A DNA stretch of 64,000 nucleotides from Vibrio tubiashii ATCC 19109 (GTDB lineage: Bacteria > Pseudomonadota > Gammaproteobacteria > Enterobacterales > Vibrionaceae). The stretch is taken from contig NZ_CP009354.1 of the NCBI RefSeq assembly GCF_000772105.1, forward strand, positions 1,550,001 to 1,614,000, given 5' to 3'. Below, piece after piece: positions 8,487 to 17,832 of this stretch (position 1 is its first letter; each line of letters opens with the position of its first letter). The notes beneath the pieces were generated by a model, which had not been told where the DNA came from, ran no database searches, and saw nothing but the letters and a program-made list of their open reading frames with translations. Made by a program: the position numbers and the translations under genes.

Positions 8487-9668
8487 ATGACAGTATCTAG
8501 CCAAATGAAAGTACCAGCCACCTATATGCGTGGTGGGACGAGTAAAGGGGTATTCTTCAGTCTAGAAGATTTGCCAATGCAAGCTCAAACTCCCGGAGAG
8601 GCGAGAGACAAATTGCTGTTAAGAGTGATTGGTAGTCCCGATCCTTATGCCAAGCAAATCGATGGTATGGGCGGTGCCACATCGAGTACCAGCAAAACCG
8701 TGATTGTATCGAAAAGTGATAAGTCAGATCACGATGTTGATTATCTATTCGGGCAAGTATCGATTGATAAACCTTTTGTCGATTGGAGTGGCAACTGTGG
8801 CAATCTATCTGCCGCTGTTGGCCCCTTTGCCATTCATGCTGGACTGGTTGATGAAGCTCGTATCCCAACCAATGGTACGGTCGCCGTCAAAGTGTGGCAG
8901 GCGAATATCAGCAAAACCATCGTAGTTCATGTTCCAATAGTGGAAGGGCAAGTTCAGGAAACAGGCGATTTTGAACTCGATGGGGTGACGTTTCCAGCTG
9001 CTGAAATTCAAGTCGACTTCATGCACCCCGCAGACGGCGAAGGTAGCATGTTTCCAACTGGGAATGTGACCGATGAGCTAGAGGTTCCTGATGTTGGCAC
9101 GTTTGAAGTAACTATGATCAATGCGGGTATCCCGACGATTTTCCTTGACGCTGAAGCTCTCAGATATCAAGGGACGGAACTTCAAGATGATATCAATAAC
9201 GATGAAGCCGCATTACAACGCTTTGAAACCATTAGAGCTTATGGTGCGTTGAAGATGGGTTTGATTGATTCTTTGCAAGAGTCTGAAGCTCGTCAGCACA
9301 CGCCAAAAATCGCCATAGTTGCGAGCCCGAAAAGTTATCTTTCTTCTAGTGGTAAGCCTGTTGAAGCGAACGAGGTGGACGTACTAGTTCGCGCTTTGTC
9401 GATGGGTAAATTACACCACGCTATGATGGGAACCGCAGCAGTAGCGATTGCATCGGCTTCCTGTGTACCTGGCACCGTAGTTAACCGTGCTGCTGGTGGT
9501 GGAGAAATGAAGTCAGTCACTTTCGGTCACCCGTCGGGAACGCTGAAAGTAGGAGCGGCCGCCACGCTAGATGAACAAGGTTGGGTCGTTGAAAAAGCTG
9601 TAATGAGCCGCAGTGCTCGAATCATCATGGAGGGATTTGTGCGCGTACCCTCCGATATCTTTGCGTAA
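8487..9668 (+). CDS. prpF: AcnD accessory protein, aconitate isomerase-like
   Basis: 393 residues from the ATG at 8487; a GTG at 8478 directly after the acnD stop is an alternative, but AGGTGG is well placed for 8487. PrpF has a diaminopimelate-epimerase-like double domain. Its assigned role in the family is isomerising the 2-methylaconitate made by AcnD so that aconitase can finish the conversion. Family segments are seen: MRGGTSKGVFF near the N-terminus, GMGGATSSTSKT and WSGNCGNLSAAVGPFAI. It lies between acnD and prpE with short gaps, in one operon. Confidence 0.93.
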   Translation: MTVSSQMKVPATYMRGGTSKGVFFSLEDLPMQAQTPGEARDKLLLRVIGSPDPYAKQIDGMGGATSSTSKTVIVSKSDKSDHDVDYLFGQVSIDKPFVDWSGNCGNLSAAVGPFAIHAGLVDEARIPTNGTVAVKVWQANISKTIVVHVPIVEGQVQETGDFELDGVTFPAAEIQVDFMHPADGEGSMFPTGNVTDELEVPDVGTFEVTMINAGIPTIFLDAEALRYQGTELQDDINNDEAALQRFETIRAYGALKMGLIDSLQESEARQHTPKIAIVASPKSYLSSSGKPVEANEVDVLVRALSMGKLHHAMMGTAAVAIASASCVPGTVVNRAAGGGEMKSVTFGHPSGTLKVGAAATLDEQGWVVEKAVMSRSARIIMEGFVRVPSDIFA

Positions 9669-9723
9669 TTAGCGCCGGTTAATTACCAGAAAAGCAATGT
9701 CAGGACATACTGGAGGAAGCACT

Positions 9724-11601
9724 ATGTCTGCATATCAAAAAGAGTATCAATGGGCGCTGTCAGAACCTGGGTCGTTTTGGGCGGAACAAGCGAAAAATAT
9801 TGATTGGTTTAAACAGCCACAAACGATTCTAGCCAAGGATGAAAATGGTATAGAGCGCTGGTTCCCCGATGGAATGCTTAATACCTCTTGGTTAGCGCTT
9901 GATTATCACTGCGAACAAGGACGTGGCGATAACACCGCATTGATCTACGATTCACCAGTGACCGGGAATAAGCAAAAATATACCTATACCGAGCTTCGGG
10001 ATCAGGTCGCAAAAACAGCGGGTATGCTCGCAGAGCAAGGCGTTGAAAAGGGTGACCGCGTCGTTATCTATATGCCCATGATTCCCGAGGCAGCAATGGC
10101 AATGCTTGCCTGTGCGCGACTAGGCGCGATTCACTCCGTTGTGTTTGGCGGATTTGCAGCGAATGAGTTAGCGGTTCGACTTGAAGATGCAGAGCCTAAA
10201 TTGGTGATGACCGCTTCTTGTGGTATTGAAGTTAATAAAGTTATTCCGTACAAGCCACTAGTCGATAAAGCGATAATGGACAGTCGATGGAAGCCTGAAA
10301 CAGTGGTTGTTCTGCAAAGAGCTCAGTGTGAAGCTCAGCTACAGGCGAAACGAGATGTCGACTGGGCGACAGCGCTTGAAAGCTCTCTACCTCACGCATG
10401 TGTGCCAGTATTGGCGACTGACCCGTTGTATATTCTTTATACTTCAGGGACGACTGGTAAGCCTAAAGGTGTAGTACGCGATAATGGTGGGCATGCTGTG
10501 GCGATGAAGTACTCAATGAGTGCGATTTATAACATTCCACAAGATAGTGTTTACTGGGCAGCTTCTGACGTGGGCTGGGTCGTAGGCCACTCTTACATTG
10601 TCTATGCGCCGCTGATTCATGGCTGTACAACAGTACTATTTGAAGGCAAGCCAGTACGGACTCCGGATCCGGGCGCATTCTGGCGAGTGTGTGAAGAGTA
10701 CAAAGTCGAAGTACTGTTCTCCGCGCCAACCGCTTTCCGCGCAATTAAGAAAGAAGACCCAGAAGGTGAGTGCCTCAAGCAATACGATTTATCAAACCTT
10801 AATACCATCTTTATGGCGGGTGAACGTTTAGACCCACCGACATTAGAGTGGGTAGAAAGCAAAACCGACAAACCAGTGGTCGATCACTGGTGGCAAACGG
10901 AAACAGGTTGGGCGATTGCCGGTAACCCTACCGGAATTGAGTTGATGCCAGTGAAAGCAGGTTCAGCGACTAAACCAATCCCAGGTTATCAGGTTGAGAT
11001 CCTTAATGAGCTTGGTGAGCCAGTAGAAGCCAATCAACAGGGCTTTGTCGCTTTGAAGCGCCCACTGCCACCAAGCTGTCTGCCTACGGTTTGGCGTAAT
11101 CACGACCGCTTTGAATCTGGTTATCTGAGTCAGTTCCCGGGCTATTATGTATCTGGTGATGGCGGTTACCTTGATGAAGAAGGTTACTTGTTTATTATGG
11201 GTCGTATCGATGACGTGATTAATGTTGCAGGTCACCGTCTATCAACTGGTGAGATGGAAGAGATCGTTGGCGGCCACCCGGCTATTGCGGAATGTGCGGT
11301 TGTTGGTGTTCATGACGATTTGAAAGGTCAATTGCCATTAGGTCTGGTTGTGCTTAAAGACGGAGTTAAAGTCGATGACGTCCAGCTTGAAGGTGAGCTG
11401 GTTGGTAAGGTACGCGATGAAATTGGAGCAGTTGCCTGTTTTAAGCATGCACTCGTTGTGGAGCGTTTGCCAAAGACGCGCTCCGGCAAGATCTTGCGCC
11501 GTACCATCCGCCAGATAGCCGATGGCGAGCAGTACACAGTGCCTTCGACGATCGATGACCCAACGAGCCTTGAAGAGATTGAAAAAGCACTGCATTCTTA
11601 A
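9724..11601 (+). CDS. prpE: Propionyl-CoA synthetase
   Basis: 625 residues from the ATG at 9724, preceded by GGAGGAA; the frame is open 27 bases further upstream but lacks a better ribosome site. It activates propionate to propionyl-CoA with ATP and so feeds the methylcitrate cycle. The AMP-forming acyl-CoA synthetase signature YTSGTTGKPKGVVRDNGG and the C-terminal PKTRSGKILRR, with the acetylatable Lys, are present. The run RDNGGHAVAMKYSM and the length favour PrpE over acetyl-CoA synthetase Acs (about 650). It is the last gene of the prp operon and is followed by a strong terminator. Confidence 0.93.
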   Translation: MSAYQKEYQWALSEPGSFWAEQAKNIDWFKQPQTILAKDENGIERWFPDGMLNTSWLALDYHCEQGRGDNTALIYDSPVTGNKQKYTYTELRDQVAKTAGMLAEQGVEKGDRVVIYMPMIPEAAMAMLACARLGAIHSVVFGGFAANELAVRLEDAEPKLVMTASCGIEVNKVIPYKPLVDKAIMDSRWKPETVVVLQRAQCEAQLQAKRDVDWATALESSLPHACVPVLATDPLYILYTSGTTGKPKGVVRDNGGHAVAMKYSMSAIYNIPQDSVYWAASDVGWVVGHSYIVYAPLIHGCTTVLFEGKPVRTPDPGAFWRVCEEYKVEVLFSAPTAFRAIKKEDPEGECLKQYDLSNLNTIFMAGERLDPPTLEWVESKTDKPVVDHWWQTETGWAIAGNPTGIELMPVKAGSATKPIPGYQVEILNELGEPVEANQQGFVALKRPLPPSCLPTVWRNHDRFESGYLSQFPGYYVSGDGGYLDEEGYLFIMGRIDDVINVAGHRLSTGEMEEIVGGHPAIAECAVVGVHDDLKGQLPLGLVVLKDGVKVDDVQLEGELVGKVRDEIGAVACFKHALVVERLPKTRSGKILRRTIRQIADGEQYTVPSTIDDPTSLEEIEKALHS

Positions 11602-11632
11602 CTTGAGCCACAGCATTTTCTGATAATGAAAT

Positions 11633-11660
11633 TAAGCCCCCAACTAAAGGGGCTTTTTTA
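11633..11660 (+). terminator. Rho-independent terminator of the prp operon
   Basis: AGCCCC (11635-11640) pairs with GGGGCT (11649-11654), followed by six Ts. It lies 30 bases after the prpE stop. Confidence 0.85.
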
Positions 11661-11718
11661 TTGAAAAATTTTTGTTAAACCGCCAAACTGTTACTTTATT
11701 CGTAACGCAAAAATATTT

Positions 11719-12198
11719 ATGCACAATGTGACCATTCGTAGTGCGCATGACAAAGATTTAGAGCAGTTAAATGATCTTATGTTTTACTTGCATGATGAGC
11801 ATCATCGCCAATGCCCCGAACATTTTAAAACTGCTGAAGATATAGAGCAGGAAAAGAGTATTGCTCGATATTTAGATGATCCTGAATGTGTTGTATTTGT
11901 CGCATGTGAAGACGATAAAATCATAGGATTTATTAGTGGTCACTTTTGCGAACTGATTTCCACAGTAAGTAAGCCAGTTCAGATGGGCAGCATCGATGAA
12001 CTGTATATCGCTAAGGACTATCGTGGCAAAGGGCATGCAGTCGAACTGTGTCAGCATATCGAAACGCGTTTTGAGGAATATGGCGTAAAAGATATCTTTG
12101 TTGAAGTCTGGGAATTTAATCAGTCTGCAATTGAGTTTTACCGTCATTTCGGCTTTGAACATCATATCCATTGGTTACGAAAGTCCGTAACCAATTAA
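11719..12198 (+). CDS. GNAT-family N-acetyltransferase
   Basis: 159 residues with the GNAT fold. The acetyl-CoA pyrophosphate loop is seen as YRGKGHAVELCQHIE (about residues 99-113), after the strand MGSIDELYIAKD and before the EVWEFNQSAIEFYRHFGF segment typical of the family C-terminus. These enzymes move an acetyl group from acetyl-CoA to an amine on a protein, antibiotic or metabolite; the substrate cannot be deduced. The ribosome site is weak. The next gene starts 12 bases after the stop, so the two are probably co-transcribed. Confidence 0.85.
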   Translation: MHNVTIRSAHDKDLEQLNDLMFYLHDEHHRQCPEHFKTAEDIEQEKSIARYLDDPECVVFVACEDDKIIGFISGHFCELISTVSKPVQMGSIDELYIAKDYRGKGHAVELCQHIETRFEEYGVKDIFVEVWEFNQSAIEFYRHFGFEHHIHWLRKSVTN

Positions 12199-12210
12199 CA
12201 AGAATTTAGA

Positions 12211-13641
12211 ATGAAGCTCAACACTAAAATATTATCGCTCGTACTCGGGTTTATCTCTCTATTTGCCTCTTCACTTACTGTTGCGAATGACTCGTCAATC
12301 TCTGGAGCTGCCTGTGTCATACGTTCTGGTGAGAAGATTGTATTGGTAAAAGAAATCCTCACCAACAAGCTTTCTCTCCCCGCAGGAGGCGTCGCTAAAG
12401 GGGAGTCTCCAAAGCTTGCAGCGCAACGAGAAACTTGGGAAGAAACAGGTCTTGTTGTTTCCATTAAGGAAGAACTCGGGCGTACCGAGAAAGCGGTGTT
12501 CTACGATTGTGTTTCTGACTCAGATATTGTTTCATTCCAGTTTAACAACAGGTTAGACGGATATGAACTGCCTATCTGGTTCGCTCCACATTATGGTATT
12601 GAAGTCTCTTCAGCGATGTTGATCGATCCTACTGTTGTCCCGAAACAGGAGTATCGCTTTCCTGACCAACTTGAGTGGCTAGGGACTGTTTTGCCACAAG
12701 CGACCGATCAAAAAGTCGTTTTTGTTGGCAATCTTATTGAAGCGGCTCCTGCATTCCATCAAATTGAACTTAGCTGGATGACTCAGATTCAGCATTTATT
12801 TCTAAAGCTTCCTAGTGGTATTGCAAACATTGTCGAACCTTTACTACTCGCCGGAAACTGGCTAGCAGAGCCTTCTCTAATTCTGATTCTTTTTCCGCTT
12901 TTATATTGGCGATTTGGTAAAGAGTTTAGCTATAAGGTCTTTTTTGCCGTGACTATGACGTCACTGCTTAGTTTGGTTGCTCAGCAAGGTTTTGCGTTTC
13001 CTAGACCACATGTTTATCTACCAGCATTAGATCTAGCCAAGAGTTATGGCTTCAGCCTTCCGAGCTTACCTATTGCGGTATGGTCGTGTGTGGGTGTTCT
13101 TTTCTTGAATGGGACAGAGAGATTATCGATTAATCGTTGGTCGTTGTCTTTGTTCTTCGCACTGTTATGGCTAACAGCCGCTAAGTTTTATAGTGGTTCC
13201 GCATTTCTGACTGACAGCGTAAGTGGCGCTCTTTTAGGCATACTTTGTTCTTGGCATTTGATTCGACTCGAATCTAAACCAGAGGTGGATGCGAAAGCAC
13301 TGATGACTTCAAAAATGGTTTGGGTAATTTTGCTTATCGCTTGTGCTGTGATGACCTTGTTTTGGCCTACACCGATTTTTACTTATTGGTTAGCGATAAT
13401 CCTAACTGTGTTAGGGCTAGTGATAACCTTTGAACGAGATGCAAATATCGCATCCGGAAAGGCTTTGCTGATGATTACCGTGATGCTTGTTTTAGCAAAT
13501 GGGTTGATTGGTGTGGCCGCTGAGCATGTATCCTCAAGCAGTATTGCGTCACTCAGTGTGGAAGCATTGCGCTACCCGCTATTGATTTGCCTGTTTGTTT
13601 TCTCGGTGAGAAAGATGAGTAGGGTAGACACAGCGGCTTAA
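12211..13641 (+). CDS. Secreted/membrane Nudix hydrolase fused to a degenerate PAP2 phosphatase domain
   Basis: 476 residues. It has an N-terminal signal peptide ending near TVAN (residue 26). A Nudix domain follows with an intact box: G59, E65, R73, E74, E77, E78 and G80. The rest is a six-helix membrane region resembling PAP2 lipid phosphatases. The PAP2 catalytic signature is damaged: the motif 1 Lys is Gln, though RP remains (about residue 264); PSGH reads PSLP (about 283); and in motif 3 SR reads AK and the His is Ala, with only the Asp kept. So the Nudix half looks active and the PAP2 half looks like a membrane scaffold. The Nudix domain would face the periplasm. Possible substrates are nucleotide-diphosphate sugars or lipid pyrophosphates, which is unproven. 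Confidence 0.85.
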   Translation: MKLNTKILSLVLGFISLFASSLTVANDSSISGAACVIRSGEKIVLVKEILTNKLSLPAGGVAKGESPKLAAQRETWEETGLVVSIKEELGRTEKAVFYDCVSDSDIVSFQFNNRLDGYELPIWFAPHYGIEVSSAMLIDPTVVPKQEYRFPDQLEWLGTVLPQATDQKVVFVGNLIEAAPAFHQIELSWMTQIQHLFLKLPSGIANIVEPLLLAGNWLAEPSLILILFPLLYWRFGKEFSYKVFFAVTMTSLLSLVAQQGFAFPRPHVYLPALDLAKSYGFSLPSLPIAVWSCVGVLFLNGTERLSINRWSLSLFFALLWLTAAKFYSGSAFLTDSVSGALLGILCSWHLIRLESKPEVDAKALMTSKMVWVILLIACAVMTLFWPTPIFTYWLAIILTVLGLVITFERDANIASGKALLMITVMLVLANGLIGVAAEHVSSSSIASLSVEALRYPLLICLFVFSVRKMSRVDTAA

Positions 13642-13664
13642 CCGTTAGAGAGTGATTTTGACAG

Positions 13665-13691
13665 TAGCCGACTCTGAACTAGAGTCGGCTA
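13665..13691. terminator. Bidirectional terminator
   Basis: TAGCCGACTC (13665-13674) pairs with GAGTCGGCTA (13682-13691) between convergent genes. A short T-run follows on the plus strand. Confidence 0.7.
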
Positions 13692-13707
13692 TTTTGTTGG
13701 TGGCTGT

Positions 13708-15345
13708 TTAACACTTAAACTGTGATACCAGTTTTTCGAGGCGTTCACATTGGTTTTCTAGCGCACAGATAGATTGGTCTGCTGTACCAACCATTTTGAC
13801 CATGGTTGAACTGCTATCTGCTATTTTTTGTACGTTGTAATTCACATCTTCACTGACAGAGCTTTGCTGAGACGCTGCGGTGGCAATTTGCGTGTTCATC
13901 TCATTCATTTTGCTAATAGCAGTAAGAATTTCTGACAGAGATTGCGTTGCAGATTGAGCTAAGGTGATGGTTGAGTCGCTGCTTGATTTGCTCGCTTGCA
14001 TCACTTCGACTGCTTGTTCCGCACCGGACTGCAATCGTTCTATCATTGCTTGAATTTCGCCAGTACTATGTTGTGTTCTGCTAGCAAGAGAGCGAACTTC
14101 ATCGGCAACAACCGCAAACCCGCGTCCTTGTTCACCTGCGCGAGCAGCTTCTATTGCCGCATTTAAAGCCAGCAAGTTAGTTTGCTCAGCAATACCGCAA
14201 ATAACATCCAGTATTGAAGCGATGTTGGCAACGTCTTGATCTAATGTATGAATGACTCCGCTAGCATTGTCTATATCAGCGGCTAGTTCACGAATAGACT
14301 CAACAGTTGACTCTAATACTGAGTTGGCTGACTTAACCTCCTGATTAGCTCCGTGACTGGCATCTGCCGCGCTACTTGCGTTTTCGCTGACCAAATGACT
14401 GGTCGTTTGCATTTCATGTACCGCTGCCGCTACGACTTCGCTTTCATGCTGTTGCTGATTGGTCGAATCAGAAATGGACTGTGCCACAGTGGAAAGATGT
14501 GCCATTTCGCTGCGAACCGAAGCTGCGCTATCAATAACCTGTTCAATGGTGTGCTGAATCTTTGAAACAAAGGTATTGAAGCCTTCCGCGAGCTGGCCGA
14601 TTTCATCTTTTGATTGGCTGGAAATTCGTTGACTTAAATCACCGTCTCCAGAGGCGATATCATGCATGGTTTGAGTGATCTGTTCGATAGGTTTCACTAT
14701 CGCTTTGATCAAAAACCAGCAGGTTAACAGGGCAATAAGAATAACAATGAATGTGCCAACTTCTAGTGCCAGTTCAGCTTGCTTTGCCGCCGCTTCGTTT
14801 GCAATCTGAGTTTCACTGCGTGCGGCTTCTATCGCATCTTTAACGACATTGAGCTGTTGACGTACTTCGACAAACTGACGGTCGAAGGTTTGTTTATTTT
14901 GTTCATAGAATAGCTGCCACTCTGACTCAGGTGCATTAATAAACGCTTCATAACTTGAGAGCCAGTCATTACCCAGTCGAACCAGCTGTTCAATCTCTGG
15001 CTTGAGTGAGTTAGGGAGCAACTCTAGTTTCACAAGCTCCATTGCGTGCTCCATACGAGGTAAAGCTTTATAAGCATTGTCTTTATACTCAAAGCGGTGA
15101 TGCTCGATTTCTTTTTCTGATGTGGCCAATACTAGGGCTTGAACTGCTGAGGTCGCTTGGTATAAATCTCGATAGGCGTCTTCAAGAGTAAAGAGAGCAG
15201 GTAGGTAGTGCTGCTGAATCGAATTAGATAGATGCGCTCTTTTTTGAGAAGCGACAATATTAATTATGGAGCTAGTGGCAAAAAGTAAAATGATCAAAAA
15301 AACGGGCAGAACGATTTTCTTTTTAACAGATAAATCGGTAAACAT
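13708..15345 (-). CDS. Methyl-accepting chemotaxis protein
   Basis: 545 residues from the ATG at 15345, which has GGAT upstream; a TTG 45 bases further upstream keeps the frame open but is less likely. Order: TM1 at about residues 10-30, a helical periplasmic sensor of about 160 residues with no recognisable ligand motif (four-helix-bundle type), TM2 near 190-215, HAMP, then the methyl-accepting signalling domain. The hairpin tip reads [21 protein letters not shown], the CheA/CheW contact region. There is no CheR-binding pentapeptide at the end (SQFKC). It stands alone, convergent with the Nudix/PAP2 gene. The signal it senses is unknown. Confidence 0.92.
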   Translation of the reverse strand: MFTDLSVKKKIVLPVFLIILLFATSSIINIVASQKRAHLSNSIQQHYLPALFTLEDAYRDLYQATSAVQALVLATSEKEIEHHRFEYKDNAYKALPRMEHAMELVKLELLPNSLKPEIEQLVRLGNDWLSSYEAFINAPESEWQLFYEQNKQTFDRQFVEVRQQLNVVKDAIEAARSETQIANEAAAKQAELALEVGTFIVILIALLTCWFLIKAIVKPIEQITQTMHDIASGDGDLSQRISSQSKDEIGQLAEGFNTFVSKIQHTIEQVIDSAASVRSEMAHLSTVAQSISDSTNQQQHESEVVAAAVHEMQTTSHLVSENASSAADASHGANQEVKSANSVLESTVESIRELAADIDNASGVIHTLDQDVANIASILDVICGIAEQTNLLALNAAIEAARAGEQGRGFAVVADEVRSLASRTQHSTGEIQAMIERLQSGAEQAVEVMQASKSSSDSTITLAQSATQSLSEILTAISKMNEMNTQIATAASQQSSVSEDVNYNVQKIADSSSTMVKMVGTADQSICALENQCERLEKLVSQFKC

Positions 15346-15465
15346 ATATCCAGCCTGTAGAAATAATAAACAAGGCTGGAATAATAGCAATTACAGGTGG
15401 GGATGTCGTATAACTGTTTGGTTTTGTTGGATAAAAGTTTTTATCGTGACCATTGCGACAATTTA

Positions 15466-15484
15466 TCGGAGGCTAAACCTCCGA
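15466..15484 (-). terminator. Weak terminator-like hairpin after yidA
   Basis: TCGGAGG pairs with CCTCCGA around CTAAA just downstream of the yidA stop (minus strand). The T-run after it is poor. Confidence 0.45.
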
Positions 15485-15488
15485 GCTT

Positions 15489-16298
15489 CTAGCGAGCTAA
15501 AATAAATTCTTCAATTACTGTCGCCACGCCATCATCATCGTTACTCAATGTAATATGATTGGCGATAGCTTTGGTTTGCTCCATTGCATTCTGCATTGCT
15601 ACGCCTAACCCTGCGTATTCGATCATATGATGGTCATTTTCGGCGTCGCCCATACAGATCACTTCGCTAGATGAAATGCCTAAATGTTCAGCAATCGCCT
15701 TAATGCCAACCCCTTTGTTACTTTCAAGGTTTAAAAACTCCAAGAAGATAGGAGCGCTCTGGACGATTGTGAATTCATCTTGATAACTAGCTGGAATATT
15801 ATTGATTGCGGCGGTGAGTTTGTCAGGAGCGCCGACAATCATCGCTTTAATGATAGGGTGGTCATCTTCTAACTCATCAAAGTTCTTCTCGATGACTGGT
15901 ATTTGATTGATGGTTGCTTCAACGTCGGTGAACTCGTTGAATTTTGGCGTTATTAATCCAAACTCGTTACTGAACGCATGGCAATCTAAATTCAGTTTGT
16001 TAGCCAGTTCCGCGACTTGCTTTGCTCGCTTTCCGTCAATAATCGCCGAGTGGATCACTCTATTTGTGCCAATTTCCTTCACCATTGAGCCATTGAAGAA
16101 AACGACAAACTCGTTATCACCTTCAATCTCAAGTTCGTCTAGCTTACTTTGCATTCCATCTAATGGACGACCAGATGCGAGTACGACTTTTACACCTCGT
16201 TTACGCGCTTCAGCGATCGTATGCTTTGTTCTTTGGGAAATCGTTTTGTCACTCGTTAGCAACGTGCCATCTAAATCGAGTGCTATTAGCTTATACAT
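15489..16298 (-). CDS. yidA: HAD-superfamily sugar-phosphate phosphatase, YidA-like
   Basis: 269 residues, the same length as E. coli YidA and similar along its whole length. HAD motif 1 is DLDGTLL (residues 8-14, nucleophile Asp8). Motif 2 is in ASGRP. The Lys motif precedes NKGVGIKAIAEHLG. Motif 4 is MGDAENDHHMIEYAG. The family hydrolyses sugar phosphates and similar small phosphoesters using magnesium in the cytoplasm. The ATG at 16298 follows AGGTAAG. It is divergent from queE with 155 bases between them. Confidence 0.88.
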   Translation of the reverse strand: MYKLIALDLDGTLLTSDKTISQRTKHTIAEARKRGVKVVLASGRPLDGMQSKLDELEIEGDNEFVVFFNGSMVKEIGTNRVIHSAIIDGKRAKQVAELANKLNLDCHAFSNEFGLITPKFNEFTDVEATINQIPVIEKNFDELEDDHPIIKAMIVGAPDKLTAAINNIPASYQDEFTIVQSAPIFLEFLNLESNKGVGIKAIAEHLGISSSEVICMGDAENDHHMIEYAGLGVAMQNAMEQTKAIANHITLSNDDDGVATVIEEFILAR

Positions 16299-16453
16299 AA
16301 CTTACCTAAAACCTAACTACAAAATTAACAAAAAGAAGCAGAATAATCGCTGTGAAAAGATTGATCAATTTATGATTTAGTTGACCTTCCACGGCGTCTC
16401 CTTTAAGGTCACGTTCCTGCAGAATTTTGAAGATAAATTAGGCTGAGATTAAG

Positions 16454-17122
16454 TTGTATAAAATTAACGAAATGTTCGAAACCATCCAAGGGGAAGGGGT
16501 CTTCACCGGTGTTCCTTCTGTATTTGTTCGCTTGCAAGAGTGCCCTGTAGGTTGTGCGTGGTGCGATACCAAGCAAACTTGGGATGCAACTCCTCAAGAC
16601 GAAAGACCTCTAGATGAGATCTTAGCTAAGAAAGAGGACTCTCCAACTTGGTGCTCTGTATCGGCGATGGACATTGTTAATGAGTACATAAAGCAAGGTT
16701 ACACTGCTAAGCATGTTGTGATTACTGGCGGAGAACCTTGTATCTATGATCTGGTTCCTTTGACTCAAGCATTTGAAGCGCATGGTTGTCGATGTCAGAT
16801 CGAAACCAGTGGCACATCTGAGGTCAAAACGACAGACAATACATGGGTGACGGTGTCACCTAAAGTCGCGATGAAAGGTAAGCTCCCCGTTCTTGATTCT
16901 GCACTGGTTCGAGCGAATGAGATCAAACATCCGGTGGCGACGCAAAAAGATATCGACCACCTAGATGAACTATTGGAAAGAGCAAACGTGCCTGAAGAGA
17001 CAACGATTGCACTTCAACCAATTAGTCAAAAGCCTCGAGCGACCCAGCTCTGTATTGATGTATGTGTTGCGAGAAACTGGCGATTATCGATTCAAACTCA
17101 CAAATATCTAAGCATTGCGTAA
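16454..17122 (+). CDS. queE: 7-carboxy-7-deazaguanine synthase
   Basis: 222 residues, starting at TTG 16454; the following [14 protein letters not shown] aligns with the start of E. coli QueE, so the rare start is well supported. It is a radical SAM enzyme that contracts 6-carboxytetrahydropterin to 7-carboxy-7-deazaguanine for queuosine in tRNA. The iron-sulfur cysteines are in [14 protein letters not shown]; the SAM-binding GGEP follows in VVITGGEPC. queC follows 11 bases later, so the two consecutive steps are co-transcribed. The leader has a small hairpin (16382-16411), but I could not match it to a preQ1 riboswitch. Confidence 0.93.
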   Translation: MYKINEMFETIQGEGVFTGVPSVFVRLQECPVGCAWCDTKQTWDATPQDERPLDEILAKKEDSPTWCSVSAMDIVNEYIKQGYTAKHVVITGGEPCIYDLVPLTQAFEAHGCRCQIETSGTSEVKTTDNTWVTVSPKVAMKGKLPVLDSALVRANEIKHPVATQKDIDHLDELLERANVPEETTIALQPISQKPRATQLCIDVCVARNWRLSIQTHKYLSIA

Positions 17123-17133
17123 AGGAATTCAAA

Positions 17134-17832
17134 ATGAAAAAAGCAGTTGTCGTATTTAGTGGTGGACAAGACTCAACGACTTGTCTAGTACAAGCAATTA
17201 AAGATTTTGATGAAGTTCATGCCATCACATTTGACTATGGTCAGCGCCATAAACTTGAAATCGAAGTCGCACAAAGCTTAGCGAAAGAACTAAGTGTCAA
17301 AGCTCATAAAGTGATGGATGTTGGCTTATTAAATGAGCTTGCTATTAGCTCTTTAACACGCGACGATATTCCAGTATCCCATGAGTTACAAGAGAACGGT
17401 TTACCTAACTCATTCGTACCAGGACGTAATATCCTATTTCTTACCCTTGCAGGTATTTACGCTTATCAAATTGGCGCACAGACTGTGATTACCGGTGTGT
17501 GTGAAACAGACTTCTCTGGTTATCCGGATTGTCGTAATGATTTTGTAAAAGCGATGAATAATGCGCTTGTGCAGGGTATGGATCGTCAGCTAGAAATTTC
17601 TACGCCGCTGATGTGGCTAAACAAAGCGGAAACTTGGGCGCTGGCTGATCAATACGATGCTCTGCAACTGGTAAGAGAGAAAACGCTTACTTGTTATAAT
17701 GGTGTCATCGGTGATGGATGTGGTGATTGCCCATCTTGCGAGCTGAGAAAGGTAGGCTTAAACGACTACCTTTCTGAGCGCAAGGCTATTATGGCTGAAC
17801 TGGTACGTAAGCAGAACTCGGCAGATAAATAG
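17134..17832 (+). CDS. queC: 7-cyano-7-deazaguanine synthase
   Basis: 232 residues from the ATG at 17134, with AAAGGAATT upstream; the frame is open 72 bases earlier inside queE but that start is not supported. It converts 7-carboxy-7-deazaguanine to preQ0 with ATP and ammonia. The PP-loop is [10 protein letters not shown] near the N-terminus, and the zinc-binding cysteines lie in [13 protein letters not shown] near the C-terminus. Its end overlaps the convergent diguanylate cyclase gene by 44 bases. Confidence 0.95.
   Translation: MKKAVVVFSGGQDSTTCLVQAIKDFDEVHAITFDYGQRHKLEIEVAQSLAKELSVKAHKVMDVGLLNELAISSLTRDDIPVSHELQENGLPNSFVPGRNILFLTLAGIYAYQIGAQTVITGVCETDFSGYPDCRNDFVKAMNNALVQGMDRQLEISTPLMWLNKAETWALADQYDALQLVREKTLTCYNGVIGDGCGDCPSCELRKVGLNDYLSERKAIMAELVRKQNSADK

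Noticed and set aside
16300..16453. preQ1 riboswitch before queE
   Set aside because: No preQ1-I pattern (short stem with A-rich tail) could be matched; only a plain hairpin is visible.
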